From contig CANJOX010000012.1 in the NCBI GenBank assembly GCA_947475795.1, forward strand, positions 1-20,230: DNA of 20,230 nt, given 5' to 3'. The position numbers and the translations under genes were made by a program. The stretch comes from Gemmatimonadota bacterium. GTDB lineage: Bacteria; Gemmatimonadota; Gemmatimonadetes; Gemmatimonadales; Gemmatimonadaceae. This document shows, one piece after another, positions 8,149-15,366 of this stretch. Position 1 is the stretch's first letter. The number at the start of each line of letters is the position of its first letter. The notes under the pieces were generated by a model, which did not search any database, was not told where the DNA came from, and worked only from the letters and a program-made list of their open reading frames with translations.

Positions 8149-8943
8149 TTATTGCTGTTGCGTACTTTCTGCCGCACGCGCGGTGCGGTCGATCAGTTCT
8201 CGTGCGACGGCCATGTAGGCTTGTGCGCCAACGGAGGCCACATCGTACACGACGATCGGTTTTCCGAAGCTGGGCGCTTCAGCGAGCCGGATGTTTCTGG
8301 GCACGACCGTCTCGAAGACTTTATCTCCAAAGTGGGCTCGCGCATCGGCGGCGACTTGTCGGGAGAGATTGAGTCTGGCGTCGTACATGGTGAGGAGGAC
8401 GCTATCGACGTCGAGCGCCGGGTTGAGCGTGTCCTGGACGCGTTGGACGGTGCCGAGCAGTTGTGAGAGTCCTTCCAGTGCGTAGTACTCGCATTGGAGC
8501 GGGATGAGGATCGCATCGGCGGCGGCGAGCATGTTCAGCGTGATCAGCCCGAGGGAGGGGGGGCAATCGATCAAGATGAAGTCGTAGCGGTCGCGAATCG
8601 GGGCCAATGCATTACGCATCCGGACACCGCGATCTTCTGCATCCACCAGTTCGACTTCGGCGCCGGCGAGGTCCGGGGTGGTTGGGAGGACGTCGAGGTG
8701 CCGGAACTGGACGCCGCGAATGAGGGCCTGATCGACAGAGGCTTCGCCGAGGAGGACGTCATAGCAGTGCACGGTGAAATCGTCGCGGGAGATGCCACAA
8801 CCGCTGGTGGCATTGCCTTGCGGGTCGGCATCGATGAGCAGCGTGCGCTGCTCGGCGACGGCGAGGGAGGCGGCGAGATTGACCGCGGTGGTGGTCTTAC
8901 CGACTCCACCTTTTTGGTTGGCGATAGCGAGGATGCGTGCCAA
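8149..8943 (-). CDS. parA: Chromosome-partitioning ATPase ParA (Soj-like)
   Basis: A 264-residue ParA/MinD-type ATPase. The deviant Walker A KGGVGKT (11-17) includes the signature lysine at 11; the A'-like motif LLIDADPQGN lies at 35-44 and FILIDCPPSLG near 121-131. ParA-ATP binds non-specific DNA and is released by ParB, pulling parS regions apart. The short N-terminus (ARILAIANQ) is standard for chromosomal ParA, which fixes the start at 8941-8943. That codon is TTG, a rare and weak initiator, and no strong ribosome site precedes it, so low ParA levels would be expected. It is the first gene of the parA-parB pair. Confidence 0.96.
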   Translation of the reverse strand: MARILAIANQKGGVGKTTTAVNLAASLAVAEQRTLLIDADPQGNATSGCGISRDDFTVHCYDVLLGEASVDQALIRGVQFRHLDVLPTTPDLAGAEVELVDAEDRGVRMRNALAPIRDRYDFILIDCPPSLGLITLNMLAAADAILIPLQCEYYALEGLSQLLGTVQRVQDTLNPALDVDSVLLTMYDARLNLSRQVAADARAHFGDKVFETVVPRNIRLAEAPSFGKPIVVYDVASVGAQAYMAVARELIDRTARAAESTQQQ

Positions 8944-8977
8944 AGGTCGTCTTCGAGAAGGGTGCGCGGGGAGCGGT

Positions 8978-8983
8978 AGTATA
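8978..8983 (-). promoter_or_regulatory. Probable -10 element (TATACT) of parAB
   Basis: The minus-strand hexamer TATACT has one mismatch to TATAAT and lies 34 bases before the TTG start of parA, implying a leader of roughly 28 bases. No convincing -35 hexamer is found at standard spacing. The same hexamer occurs upstream of the SIMPL gene and of mnmG, which supports a real promoter element. Confidence 0.45.
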
Positions 8984-9113
8984 GGGGGCGGCTTCGTCCC
9001 GGACTATTGTGGGAGCAGACCAATCCAGGGGAAATGCGCGGATTCCGAGCAATGCTGGGCGGATCCCGGTGGGAGTGCCGGGTGATCGCCGAGTGAATGA
9101 GCCGCCGGTTGCG

Positions 9114-9129
9114 CGTTTCACGTGAAACG
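9114..9129. promoter_or_regulatory. parS site 1 (ParB-binding palindrome)
   Basis: CGTTTCACGTGAAACG is a perfect 16-base palindrome matching the near-universal parS core GTTTCACGTGAAAC at all 14 positions. Only the outermost pair differs from the TGTTTCACGTGAAACA form. It lies about 170 bases upstream of the parA start, where ParB would nucleate and might also influence parAB transcription. Confidence 0.93.
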
Positions 9130-9198
9130 TGTGTGGAGCGATGGCCTGAGCCAGCAACGTGATCGGGTGTGGGCGCTCGCCGAGTGCGGGGATCACGC

Positions 9199-9214
9199 CG
9201 TTTCACGTGGAACA
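9199..9214. promoter_or_regulatory. parS site 2 (one mismatch in the core)
   Basis: CGTTTCACGTGGAACA differs from the core parS sequence at one position (G for A in the right arm), a substitution tolerated in many natural parS sites. Its centre is 85 bases from that of site 1, about eight helical turns, so the two sites would present on the same DNA face. Confidence 0.82.
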
Positions 9215-9250
9215 GTTTCCCAGATACCCTGTGTGTGGCCCTTTTGTGCG

Positions 9251-9286
9251 ACAAAAAGCGGGAGCCCTCATGTGAGGACTCCCGCT
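9251..9286 (-). terminator. Intrinsic terminator of the SIMPL-domain gene
   Basis: On the minus strand, 25 bases after the gene's stop, an 8-base stem (AGCGGGAG pairing with CTCCCGCT, 9257-9264 and 9279-9286) is extended after one mismatch by an inner CCTCA/TGAGG stem. It is followed by CTTTTTGT, a proper U-tract in this orientation. It separates the SIMPL transcript from the partition locus. Confidence 0.88.
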
Positions 9287-9311
9287 CTGGTTCGCGCCGG
9301 TTTCGCGGTGG

Positions 9312-10088
9312 TTACTTCGAGAAGCGCCAGCGGGTTGAGATACTCACGGCGACCGTGCTCATGCCTTCACTGACTGGTGTCGGCGTGGAGGCGTCCGCCA
9401 TGTCCATCTTCGCCATCGCCATCACCATGCGGGGTTCCTGGCGTTCGAAGTCGTTGATCGTCAACTCGAGGAGTTCGACCACCTGCCCTCCCGCCGCTTT
9501 TGCGGCGACCTCCGCCTGACGGCGTGCCTGTTCGACGGCTTTGGTGAGCGCGAGCTCCTGCGCTTTGGTGCGGTCCTTCACCAGAAACTCGAGTCCCGCT
9601 ACGCGATTGGCGCCGCTGGTGAGTCCGGCATCGATGATCGGTCCGGCCTGCTCGATCTTGTCGGTCTCTACCTGGACGATGTTGCTCACCCGGTATCCGT
9701 CAATCAGGGTGCGCTGGGTCTTCTCGTCGTACCGCTGGATCGGCATCACGCTGTAGTTGAGCGTCTGGATTTGTGTAGCGGGAATCCCCAGTGCCCGGAC
9801 GGCGGCAAGAATCGCCGCTTGCTTCCGGTTGTTTTCCTGTGAAGCCAGTAAGGCGGTCTTGGCTTGGGTTTCGACACCGACCTGGACCCGCGCGCGATCA
9901 GGAGCGACCTGCACCTCGCCGCGCCCGTTGACGACGATTTGCGGGATCGGTGGCGCGGTCGGGGTTTGCGCGGCGGCGGTTGTGGCGAACACCGTGGCGC
10001 TGACCCCCAGGGTGCCGAGCGCGGCAACGACGAAGGCTGCCGTTCTGGTGACGCGGCGCGTGGCATGTTGTGACGGGCGTGCGATCAT
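9312..10088 (-). CDS. Exported SIMPL-domain (DUF541, YggE/BP26-like) protein
   Basis: A 258-residue protein starting at the ATG at 10086-10088, preceded by a GGAG ribosome site 7 bases away. The frame stays open to 10340, but the upstream part lacks a ribosome site and would bury the signal peptide. Residues 1-37 or so form a signal peptide ending near TAAAQ. The mature part opens with PQIVVNGRGEVQVAPDRARV, the diagnostic start of SIMPL/DUF541 proteins, which continue as alternating strands and helices. Homologues such as E. coli YggE and Brucella BP26 are periplasmic or outer-membrane-associated, form channel-like oligomers and are tied to oxidative stress; their mechanism is unknown. The gene has its own candidate promoter and a strong terminator, so it is probably monocistronic. 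Confidence 0.88.
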   Translation of the reverse strand: MIARPSQHATRRVTRTAAFVVAALGTLGVSATVFATTAAAQTPTAPPIPQIVVNGRGEVQVAPDRARVQVGVETQAKTALLASQENNRKQAAILAAVRALGIPATQIQTLNYSVMPIQRYDEKTQRTLIDGYRVSNIVQVETDKIEQAGPIIDAGLTSGANRVAGLEFLVKDRTKAQELALTKAVEQARRQAEVAAKAAGGQVVELLELTINDFERQEPRMVMAMAKMDMADASTPTPVSEGMSTVAVSISTRWRFSK

Positions 10089-10369
10089 GGGTGGCTCCTG
10101 GGCAGCCGATGGGTGATGAGGACGAACCGCGGGCAAGTATACCCTCGTGGATCGATTCCGATCACGGATGGTTGTTGTTTGGTGACGAACCGTGTGTTTG
10201 ACGACTCGGACGTGATTCAGCGCGAACGTTTTTGCGCGCCACAATAAAAACATCATAACGCTATATTGATGACAGTTACGCACTTTATCGCGATCACGCA
10301 CCATACGGACCGCTCTGACCGTCGCCTCACATCCCGTCATCCACTTCTATATAAGAGCGGTCGATTCGC
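10089..10369. other. Intergenic region between mnmG and the SIMPL gene
   Basis: This 281-base gap is noticeably AT-richer than its surroundings at about 10228-10290, with A- and T-runs and a TATATT. It contains the candidate promoter of the SIMPL gene near 10136 and a weak hairpin after mnmG. No coding potential or recognised RNA motif is seen. The AT-rich core could be an additional promoter or a protein-binding site. Confidence 0.5.
10136..10141 (-). promoter_or_regulatory. Probable -10 element (TATACT) of the SIMPL-domain gene
   Basis: The minus-strand hexamer TATACT lies 47 bases before the chosen ATG and upstream of its GGAG ribosome site. The -35 position reads GATCGG, a poor match to TTGACA. 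The identical hexamer precedes parA and mnmG. Confidence 0.45.
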
Positions 10370-10371
10370 TC
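10343..10371 (-). terminator. Weak possible terminator after mnmG
   Basis: On the minus strand, GAGCG and CGCTC form a 5-base stem with a 7-base loop beginning inside the mnmG stop codon, followed by TTATATAG. The stem is short and the U-tract is interrupted by A, so termination would be inefficient if it happens at all. Confidence 0.25.
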
Positions 10372-12346
10372 ACGAACTTCGACGCAGCTCCATCAGCAGA
10401 TTCTGGAGATCCGCCGGGCTGATCCCCGGGATCTGCCCCGCCTGCGCCAGTGTGGACGGCCGGATGCGCGTGAGCTTCTGGCGCGCCTCGATCGAGATCG
10501 TGTGCATCGACGCGTAGTCGAGCGACGCGTGGAGCGTGACCGAGCCCTGCGCCTTGAGCCGGTTCGCCCGGTTGCGCTCCTTGTCGAAGTACCGCTCGTA
10601 CTTGATCTCCAGTTCGGCCCCCACCACCGCATCCACCGGTAAGTCGCCGCCGACGCCCGCGGCCGCGAACAGGGTGGTCAGTGACACATCCTGCCGGCGC
10701 GTCAACTCGATCGCGCGCACCGCATGCAGCAGCGGTGCCGAACCGACCGCCAGCAGCAATGGATCCGCCACCGCCGGCGTCATGCTCGTGCGTTCGGCCA
10801 GCGCGTACGCCTCGCGCACCGCGCCGAGGCGGACCGCTAGCTGCGCCTGCTCGGGGGGCGTGAACAAACCCAGGCCGTCACCGATCTCCCCAAGCCGGGC
10901 CAGCGCATTGTCCTGACGCACGGTGAGCCGGAATTCACTGCGGGAGGTGAACAGGCGATACGGCTCATCCACCCCGCGGGTGACCAGATCGTCCACCAGC
11001 ACACCGATGTAACTCGTCTCGCGCCCCAGCATCACCGGCTCCTGCCCCTGCACCCAGCGCGCCGCATTGAGCCCGGCGATCACCCCCTGCCCCGCCGCTT
11101 CTTCGTAGCCGGTCGTGCCGTTCACCTGTCCCGCGAAATAGAGGCCGTGCACCGCGCGCGACGCGAGCGTGGCGGACAGCTGCGTGGGCGGATAGTAGTC
11201 GTACTCGATCGCGTAGCCGGCGCGTGTCATGCGCACGTCTTCGAGCCCGCGGATGCTGCGCAGCACCGCCAGCTGCACCGGTGCCGGCAAGGACGTCGAC
11301 AAGCCGTTGACGTACAGCTCGTGGGTGTCGTGTCCCTCGGGTTCCAGAAAAATCTGATGCTCCCGCTTGTCCGGGAACTTCACGACCTTGTCTTCCACGC
11401 TCGGGCAATAGCGCGGCCCACGCGACGCGATCGCTCCCCCGTACATCGCCGATTCCCCCAGATGCTCGGCAATGATGGATGTGCCCGCTTCGTCCAGCAT
11501 CGTGAGCCAGCAGGGCATCTGCGTCGGGTGACGCGTGCGCCGTGTCCCTTCCCCCGCCTGCGCGCGCGGCGTGGTCCAGAAGTGCGACCAGGAATAGTCG
11601 AACGCCTCGATCTCGCTGTGCTGGAGCGTGAGGTCGCCCGTGCGCACGCTGCGCCCATCAATGCGTGGCGGTGTCCCGGTCTTGAACCGCTCGGTCACCA
11701 GCCCCAGCGCATCGAGTTGTTCGCCCAACAGCACGGACGGTGCTTCGCCGGCACGACCGCCGCTGATACGCGTCCCGGTGCCGATGTGCATCGTGCCGCG
11801 CCCGAACGTCCCCGTGGTGAGCACCACGGCGCGCGCGCCGAAGCGACGCCCTTCGACCGTTTCCACGCCCGCCACCCGCTCGCCGCTCGTATCGAACAAC
11901 AGCCGCGCCACCATGCCCTGAATGGTGAGCAGATTCGGCTGCGCCTCGAGCAGCTGTCGCACGGCCCGGCGGTACAGTCCCCGGTCGCACTGCGCCCGGG
12001 GCGCCCAGACGGCCGGCCCCTTCCCGCGATTCAACATGCGGAACTGCACCGAGGCCAGATCGGTGGCGCGCGCCATGATCCCACCGAGCGCATCGACCTC
12101 GCGCACGACGGTCCCTTTGGCGATGCCGCCGATCGCCGGGTTGCACGACAGCTGGCCGATTTGTTCGAGGGCCCCCGTGATCAGCGCGACCGATCCGCCG
12201 GCGCGCGCCGCCGCCACCGCGGCCTCGGTACCGGCGTGCCCGCCGCCGATGACGAGCACATCAAATGAGGCCTCGAGCGAGGCGCTGTCGGACGACGCGA
12301 TACGATCGGAAGGGCGGGGCGAAAACACCGCGGGATGCGCACTCAT
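10370..12346 (-). CDS. mnmG: tRNA uridine 5-carboxymethylaminomethyl modification enzyme MnmG (GidA)
   Basis: A 658-residue FAD-dependent enzyme. With MnmE it installs the (carboxymethyl)aminomethyl group on wobble U34 of several tRNAs in the cytoplasm, using methylene-THF and glycine or ammonium. The dinucleotide-binding GGGHAGTEA lies at 34-42, followed by CNPAIGGIAKG, AQCDR, TGTFGRGTMHIG and TGTPPRIDGRS. The second FAD region FAGQVNGTTGYEEAAGQG is at about 400-418, and the C-terminal MnmE- and tRNA-binding tail ends with ISPADLQNLL. There is a 26-residue N-terminal extension before FDVLVIGGG compared with E. coli; no later Met is available before the core. mnmE and rsmG, frequent neighbours, are not in the window. 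Its presence by parAB is typical of an origin-proximal cluster. Confidence 0.97.
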   Translation of the reverse strand: MSAHPAVFSPRPSDRIASSDSASLEASFDVLVIGGGHAGTEAAVAAARAGGSVALITGALEQIGQLSCNPAIGGIAKGTVVREVDALGGIMARATDLASVQFRMLNRGKGPAVWAPRAQCDRGLYRRAVRQLLEAQPNLLTIQGMVARLLFDTSGERVAGVETVEGRRFGARAVVLTTGTFGRGTMHIGTGTRISGGRAGEAPSVLLGEQLDALGLVTERFKTGTPPRIDGRSVRTGDLTLQHSEIEAFDYSWSHFWTTPRAQAGEGTRRTRHPTQMPCWLTMLDEAGTSIIAEHLGESAMYGGAIASRGPRYCPSVEDKVVKFPDKREHQIFLEPEGHDTHELYVNGLSTSLPAPVQLAVLRSIRGLEDVRMTRAGYAIEYDYYPPTQLSATLASRAVHGLYFAGQVNGTTGYEEAAGQGVIAGLNAARWVQGQEPVMLGRETSYIGVLVDDLVTRGVDEPYRLFTSRSEFRLTVRQDNALARLGEIGDGLGLFTPPEQAQLAVRLGAVREAYALAERTSMTPAVADPLLLAVGSAPLLHAVRAIELTRRQDVSLTTLFAAAGVGGDLPVDAVVGAELEIKYERYFDKERNRANRLKAQGSVTLHASLDYASMHTISIEARQKLTRIRPSTLAQAGQIPGISPADLQNLLMELRRSS

Positions 12347-12400
12347 GACGCTCTAACCTAGACAGCGCAGCAAGACAGTTCCGCCGCGGCCGGTCCCGTG

Positions 12401-12406
12401 AGTATA
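12401..12406 (-). promoter_or_regulatory. Probable -10 element (TATACT) of mnmG
   Basis: The minus-strand hexamer TATACT lies 54 bases before the mnmG ATG. No clear -35 is seen. It is one of three identical hexamers in front of three minus-strand genes in this window. Confidence 0.4.
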
Positions 12407-12445
12407 TCCCTCACACCCCGCGTCACGTCTCCCGACCGCTGCCTC

Positions 12446-12736
12446 ATGCCGCTGACCCTTCCGAACACCGCGCCCACCCTGCTGATCCGCAAGTCGGCCT
12501 TCGAACGTGTCGGCATGACCCGTGCCCAGGTGGACGAAGCGTTGGGGCTCACCCCCGAAGAGTTCCGCGTGGAAGGCGCCCTGATCGCCATCGGACCGCT
12601 CGTGGGTGAAGACACCCTGACCGACCTCCTGGCCCGACTCGAGGAGGCTGGGCTCGTGTATTACGACGACTTCTTCGAGTTGAGCGGCAATTGGCCCGAC
12701 TGGCTTCGCTTGTTCGCCATGGACGCCTCGAGCTGA
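12446..12736 (+). CDS. Small conserved-looking hypothetical protein
   Basis: About 96 residues if it starts at the ATG at 12446; a GTG at 12398 would add 16 residues. I do not recognise the family. The composition is protein-like: an N-terminal segment TLLIRKSAFERVGMTRAQVDEALGL resembles a helix-turn-helix-like or degradation-tag-like helical pair, then a hydrophobic strand (GALIAIGPLVG), an amphipathic helix (DTLTDLLARLEEAGL) and an acidic aromatic tail (YYDDFFEL, NWPDWLRLF). It is divergent from mnmG, and its last 76 bases overlap the convergent zinc-ribbon gene. No signal peptide or membrane segment is present. No strong ribosome site is visible, which leaves the start uncertain. Confidence 0.6.
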   Translation: MPLTLPNTAPTLLIRKSAFERVGMTRAQVDEALGLTPEEFRVEGALIAIGPLVGEDTLTDLLARLEEAGLVYYDDFFELSGNWPDWLRLFAMDASS

Positions 12737-13026
12737 CGCTGGCCCCGCTTTCGGTGCCGTTCACCCGAAAGCCACGCATCGCTGCGCCGGAGCACCCCTT
12801 CCCAGCCACAGCCGATGCACCAGCTCCGCCGGAACCGTTCCCCTAGCACGCGCCACCAGCTGTCGCGCTCGATGGCCAGCGTCTCACTGTCGCACATGGG
12901 ACAGACGTCCCCGTCGGGGATCATGGCCACGAAGGCCGTGGTGGCCAGCCAGATGAAGGCGCCACGGATCGCGACGAAGAACGCGATGAAGATCCACGCG
13001 TCGGTCCAGCTCCAACGACCCGGCAT
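12661..13026 (-). CDS. Membrane-anchored zinc-ribbon-like hypothetical protein
   Basis: A 121-residue protein with one hydrophobic segment at about residues 9-36, immediately followed by two CxxC pairs (C42/C45 in CPMC and C70/C73 in CIGC), arranged like a small zinc ribbon or rubredoxin-like knuckle. The remainder is basic. It starts 27 bases after the hydrolase gene's stop on the same strand, so it may be cotranscribed with it. The C-terminal 25 residues come from the stretch overlapping the opposite-strand gene and are low in information, so they may not be conserved. The function is unknown; a membrane-tethered metal- or nucleic-acid-binding adaptor is possible. Confidence 0.6.
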   Translation of the reverse strand: MPGRWSWTDAWIFIAFFVAIRGAFIWLATTAFVAMIPDGDVCPMCDSETLAIERDSWWRVLGERFRRSWCIGCGWEGVLRRSDAWLSGERHRKRGQRQLEASMANKRSQSGQLPLNSKKSS

Positions 13027-13053
13027 CAGACGACCTGAAGAAAAGGGGCGCGG

Positions 13054-14064
13054 CTACCGCGCGCCGCGAAGGACACGATCCATGCGGGCACCCAGAAATT
13101 CCGCCGCCCGCCACTCACCATAGTACCAAGGGTTCCACGGCCTGGAACCCGCCGTGAATCCCACATGGCCGCCGCGCGCCGGAAACTCGAGTTCCACCTG
13201 TGCATTGCCACGCACGGCCTCACGCACCTCATCGAGCACATCCGCCGGGAGAAACGGATCATCCACCGCACTCAGCAGCAACGTCGGGTGCTGGATCCGC
13301 GCGAGATACGGCAGCGCGCTGGCGCGCGCATAGTAGTCGGCCGCATCCGTGAACCCGTGCAGCGGCGCGGTGAACGCATCGTCAAACTCCCACAGGGTCC
13401 GCGCCTCGGCCACGCGACGCAAGGGAGCCAGTTCCGGGTGACGCTCCACTTTGCGCAACGCTTTCGGGATCAACGATTTCAGGAAGAATTTCTCGTAGAT
13501 CGCCCCGAACCCCTGCCCGATGTGCCGCGATGCGCGCGCCAGATCGAACGGCACCGACATCGCGACGGCACCGACCACCTGCTCCGGTAGTTCGCTCCCA
13601 AACTCACCGAGCAGCTTGCACAGCACGTTGCCGCCCAGTGACACGCCCACCAGGCCGAGCGGCGCTTGCGGGAATTCGTCAGCCAGACGTTCCACCACCC
13701 ACCGCGGATCGGTGGTCTCGCCCGAGTGATAGCTGCGAGGCAGCCGGTTGGGCTCCGTGCCGCAGGTCCGGAACAGGAGCAGGTCGGCCGCCCAGCCGCG
13801 TGCCGCCGCCTCCCGGAACATCGCGCGGGCGTAGTGCGAGTGCATCCCGCCTTCCAGTCCGTGGAAAAGAAGCAGCCGTGGAGACGTCGGGTTCGCAGGC
13901 CCGACCAAGCGCGCCACCTCGAGGAAGTCGCCGTCCGGGGTCTCCCAGCGCTCCAGACGGACCGGGAGGTGTGGCTCACGGCGACCAAGTCGTCCCCAGA
14001 GCGTGGCGCTGTGGGGATCCGGGAGCCACCAAGCGGGCCGGTAGGGGCGCGGTGTCGAGGACAT
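13054..14064 (-). CDS. Alpha/beta-hydrolase of the YheT family
   Basis: About 336 residues from the ATG at 14062-14064; a GTG at 14109 is in frame but less likely. It begins with the YheT-type motif AWWLPDPHSATLWGRL, which is typical of this esterase family (E. coli YheT, eukaryotic ABHD1/3 relatives). The catalytic elements are in order: an HGLEGG oxyanion region at 68-73, nucleophile elbow GVSLGG with S142, acid in SAVDDPF (D268 or D269), and H300 in GGHVGF. Relatives hydrolyse esters or lipids, and the natural substrate is unknown. There is no signal peptide. It diverges from dctA across only 54 bases, so the two promoters must be interleaved. The zinc-ribbon gene follows on the same strand. 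Confidence 0.9.
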   Translation of the reverse strand: MSSTPRPYRPAWWLPDPHSATLWGRLGRREPHLPVRLERWETPDGDFLEVARLVGPANPTSPRLLLFHGLEGGMHSHYARAMFREAAARGWAADLLLFRTCGTEPNRLPRSYHSGETTDPRWVVERLADEFPQAPLGLVGVSLGGNVLCKLLGEFGSELPEQVVGAVAMSVPFDLARASRHIGQGFGAIYEKFFLKSLIPKALRKVERHPELAPLRRVAEARTLWEFDDAFTAPLHGFTDAADYYARASALPYLARIQHPTLLLSAVDDPFLPADVLDEVREAVRGNAQVELEFPARGGHVGFTAGSRPWNPWYYGEWRAAEFLGARMDRVLRGAR

Positions 14065-14118
14065 GGAGACAATATGTAGAGTCGCTGAGAAGGTTCCTTT
14101 CCCTGACACCCCCCTCCC

Positions 14119-15366
14119 GTGATCGCTCGCCTCTTCAGGAACCTGACGTTTCAGGTGCTGGTCGCCGTTTCGCTCGGTATTGCCCTGGGCGTCGTCGCCC
14201 CCTCCACGGCCAAGTCCCTCAAGCCGCTAGGCGACACGTTCATCAATCTGGTGAAGATGGTGATCACGCCGATCATCTTCCTCACGATCGTGCACGGCAT
14301 CGCCAGCATGGCCGATCTGCGCAAGCTCGGTCGTGTGGGCGGCAAGGCATTGCTGTACTTCGAACTCGTGTCCACGCTGGCCCTCGTGATCGGCCTCGTG
14401 ATTGTCAACGTCACGAAACCCGGTGCCGGGCTCGACATCTCGAACATGGTGATGGGCGACGTCACCAAGTACACGAAGGCCGGGGCGGAGCAGAGCACGC
14501 TCGAGTTCATGCTGCACATCGTCCCCAGCAACATTGTGGCTGCCTTTGCAGGTGGTGAGCTGTTGCCGGTGGTGTTCTTCTCGGTGCTCTTCGGTGTGGC
14601 GCTCACAGCGGTGGGCGATGCCGGCCGTGACATCGCCGATCTGCTCGTGCGCTTTCAGGCGGTGTTCTTCAAGATCGTCTCGATGGTGATGGTGCTCGCG
14701 CCGATCGGGGCCTTCGGTGCGATGGCGTACACGGTGGGCACGTTCGGACTCAAGACGCTCGTGCCGCTCGCCCGCCTGATGCTCGACGTGTATCTCACCA
14801 TGGCGGTGTTCGTGTTCGTCGTGCTGGGGCTAATCTGCCGCGCCTACGGCTTCCGCATCTGGAAGTTCCTGCGCTTCATCAAGGACGAAATCCTGCTGGT
14901 GCTCGGCACGTCGAGCTCAGAGGCGGCACTGCCGCGCATGCTGCAGAAGCTCGAGCACTACGGCTGTGCCAAGCCCGTAGTCGGGTTGGTGATTCCCACC
15001 GGCTATTCGTTCAACCTCGACGGCACGAGCATCTACCTGTCGATGGCGACGATCTTCATCGCCCAGGTGTACAAGGTGGATCTCAGCATCTCGCAGCAGC
15101 TCACGCTGCTGGGCATCCTGATGCTCACGAGCAAGGGTGCCGCCGGTGTGACGGGCTCGGGCTTCATTGTACTGGCCAGTACGTTGGCCGCCACGCGCAC
15201 GGTGCCGGTGGAAGGCGTCGCCCTGCTGCTTGGTGTAGACCGTTTTATGTCGGAAGCGCGCGCGATCACCAACCTGATCGGCAACGGCGTGGCGACGTTG
15301 GTCGTGTCCCGCAGCGAAGGGGCCTTTGACGACGAGAAGAGGCTCGCCGCTGAGAGGGGCGAGTGA
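14119..15366 (+). CDS. dctA: C4-dicarboxylate symporter DctA (DAACS family)
   Basis: A 415-residue membrane protein with close similarity along its length to DctA of proteobacteria. The N-terminus (FQVLVAVSLGIALG, then KPLGDTFINLVKM) and LLYFELVST are characteristic. The transport core shows the HP1 serine motif GTSSSEAALPRM near 262-273, NLDGTSIY near 297-304, HP2 SKGAAGVTGSGF near 337-348, and DRFMSEARAITN near 374-385 with the substrate-contacting R and N. It imports succinate, fumarate or malate with protons or sodium across the inner membrane. The start is GTG at 14119, 54 bases from the divergent hydrolase. The last codons overlap the following gene as GTGA, so the two are coupled. No two-component DctBS pair is nearby. 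Confidence 0.92.
   Translation: MIARLFRNLTFQVLVAVSLGIALGVVAPSTAKSLKPLGDTFINLVKMVITPIIFLTIVHGIASMADLRKLGRVGGKALLYFELVSTLALVIGLVIVNVTKPGAGLDISNMVMGDVTKYTKAGAEQSTLEFMLHIVPSNIVAAFAGGELLPVVFFSVLFGVALTAVGDAGRDIADLLVRFQAVFFKIVSMVMVLAPIGAFGAMAYTVGTFGLKTLVPLARLMLDVYLTMAVFVFVVLGLICRAYGFRIWKFLRFIKDEILLVLGTSSSEAALPRMLQKLEHYGCAKPVVGLVIPTGYSFNLDGTSIYLSMATIFIAQVYKVDLSISQQLTLLGILMLTSKGAAGVTGSGFIVLASTLAATRTVPVEGVALLLGVDRFMSEARAITNLIGNGVATLVVSRSEGAFDDEKRLAAERGE

Larger units (their letters stand above)
8944..9311. other. Non-coding control and partition region upstream of parA
   Basis: These 368 bases separate parA from the SIMPL-domain gene. They hold a candidate parA promoter near 8978, two parS palindromes (9114-9129 and 9199-9214) and the SIMPL gene's terminator (9251-9286). 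An imperfect dyad with GATC arms lies around 9062-9088. Open frames crossing here have no recognisable product. In many bacteria rsmG sits upstream of parA; it is absent here. No consensus DnaA box was found. Confidence 0.7.

Noticed and set aside
8571..9254. Minus-strand open frame containing FHVKR and HVSRET, resembling an rsmG start
   Set aside because: Those peptides are just translations of the two parS sites. The rest overlaps parA in another frame and has no methyltransferase motif.
8944..10369. Replication origin in the intergenic regions near parS
   Set aside because: No TTATCCACA-type DnaA box, no box cluster and no dnaA gene were found; closeness to the origin is inferred only from parS and mnmG.
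11147..12268. 373-codon plus-strand open frame opposite mnmG
   Set aside because: It lies entirely antisense to a fully conserved mnmG, and its His/Arg-rich composition is typical of a shadow frame.
13130..13150. Perfect 8-base inverted repeat with a 5-base spacer (GGGTTCCA / TGGAACCC)
   Set aside because: It lies inside the conserved coding end of the YheT-like gene, has no U-tract and has no second copy, so chance or coding constraint explains it.
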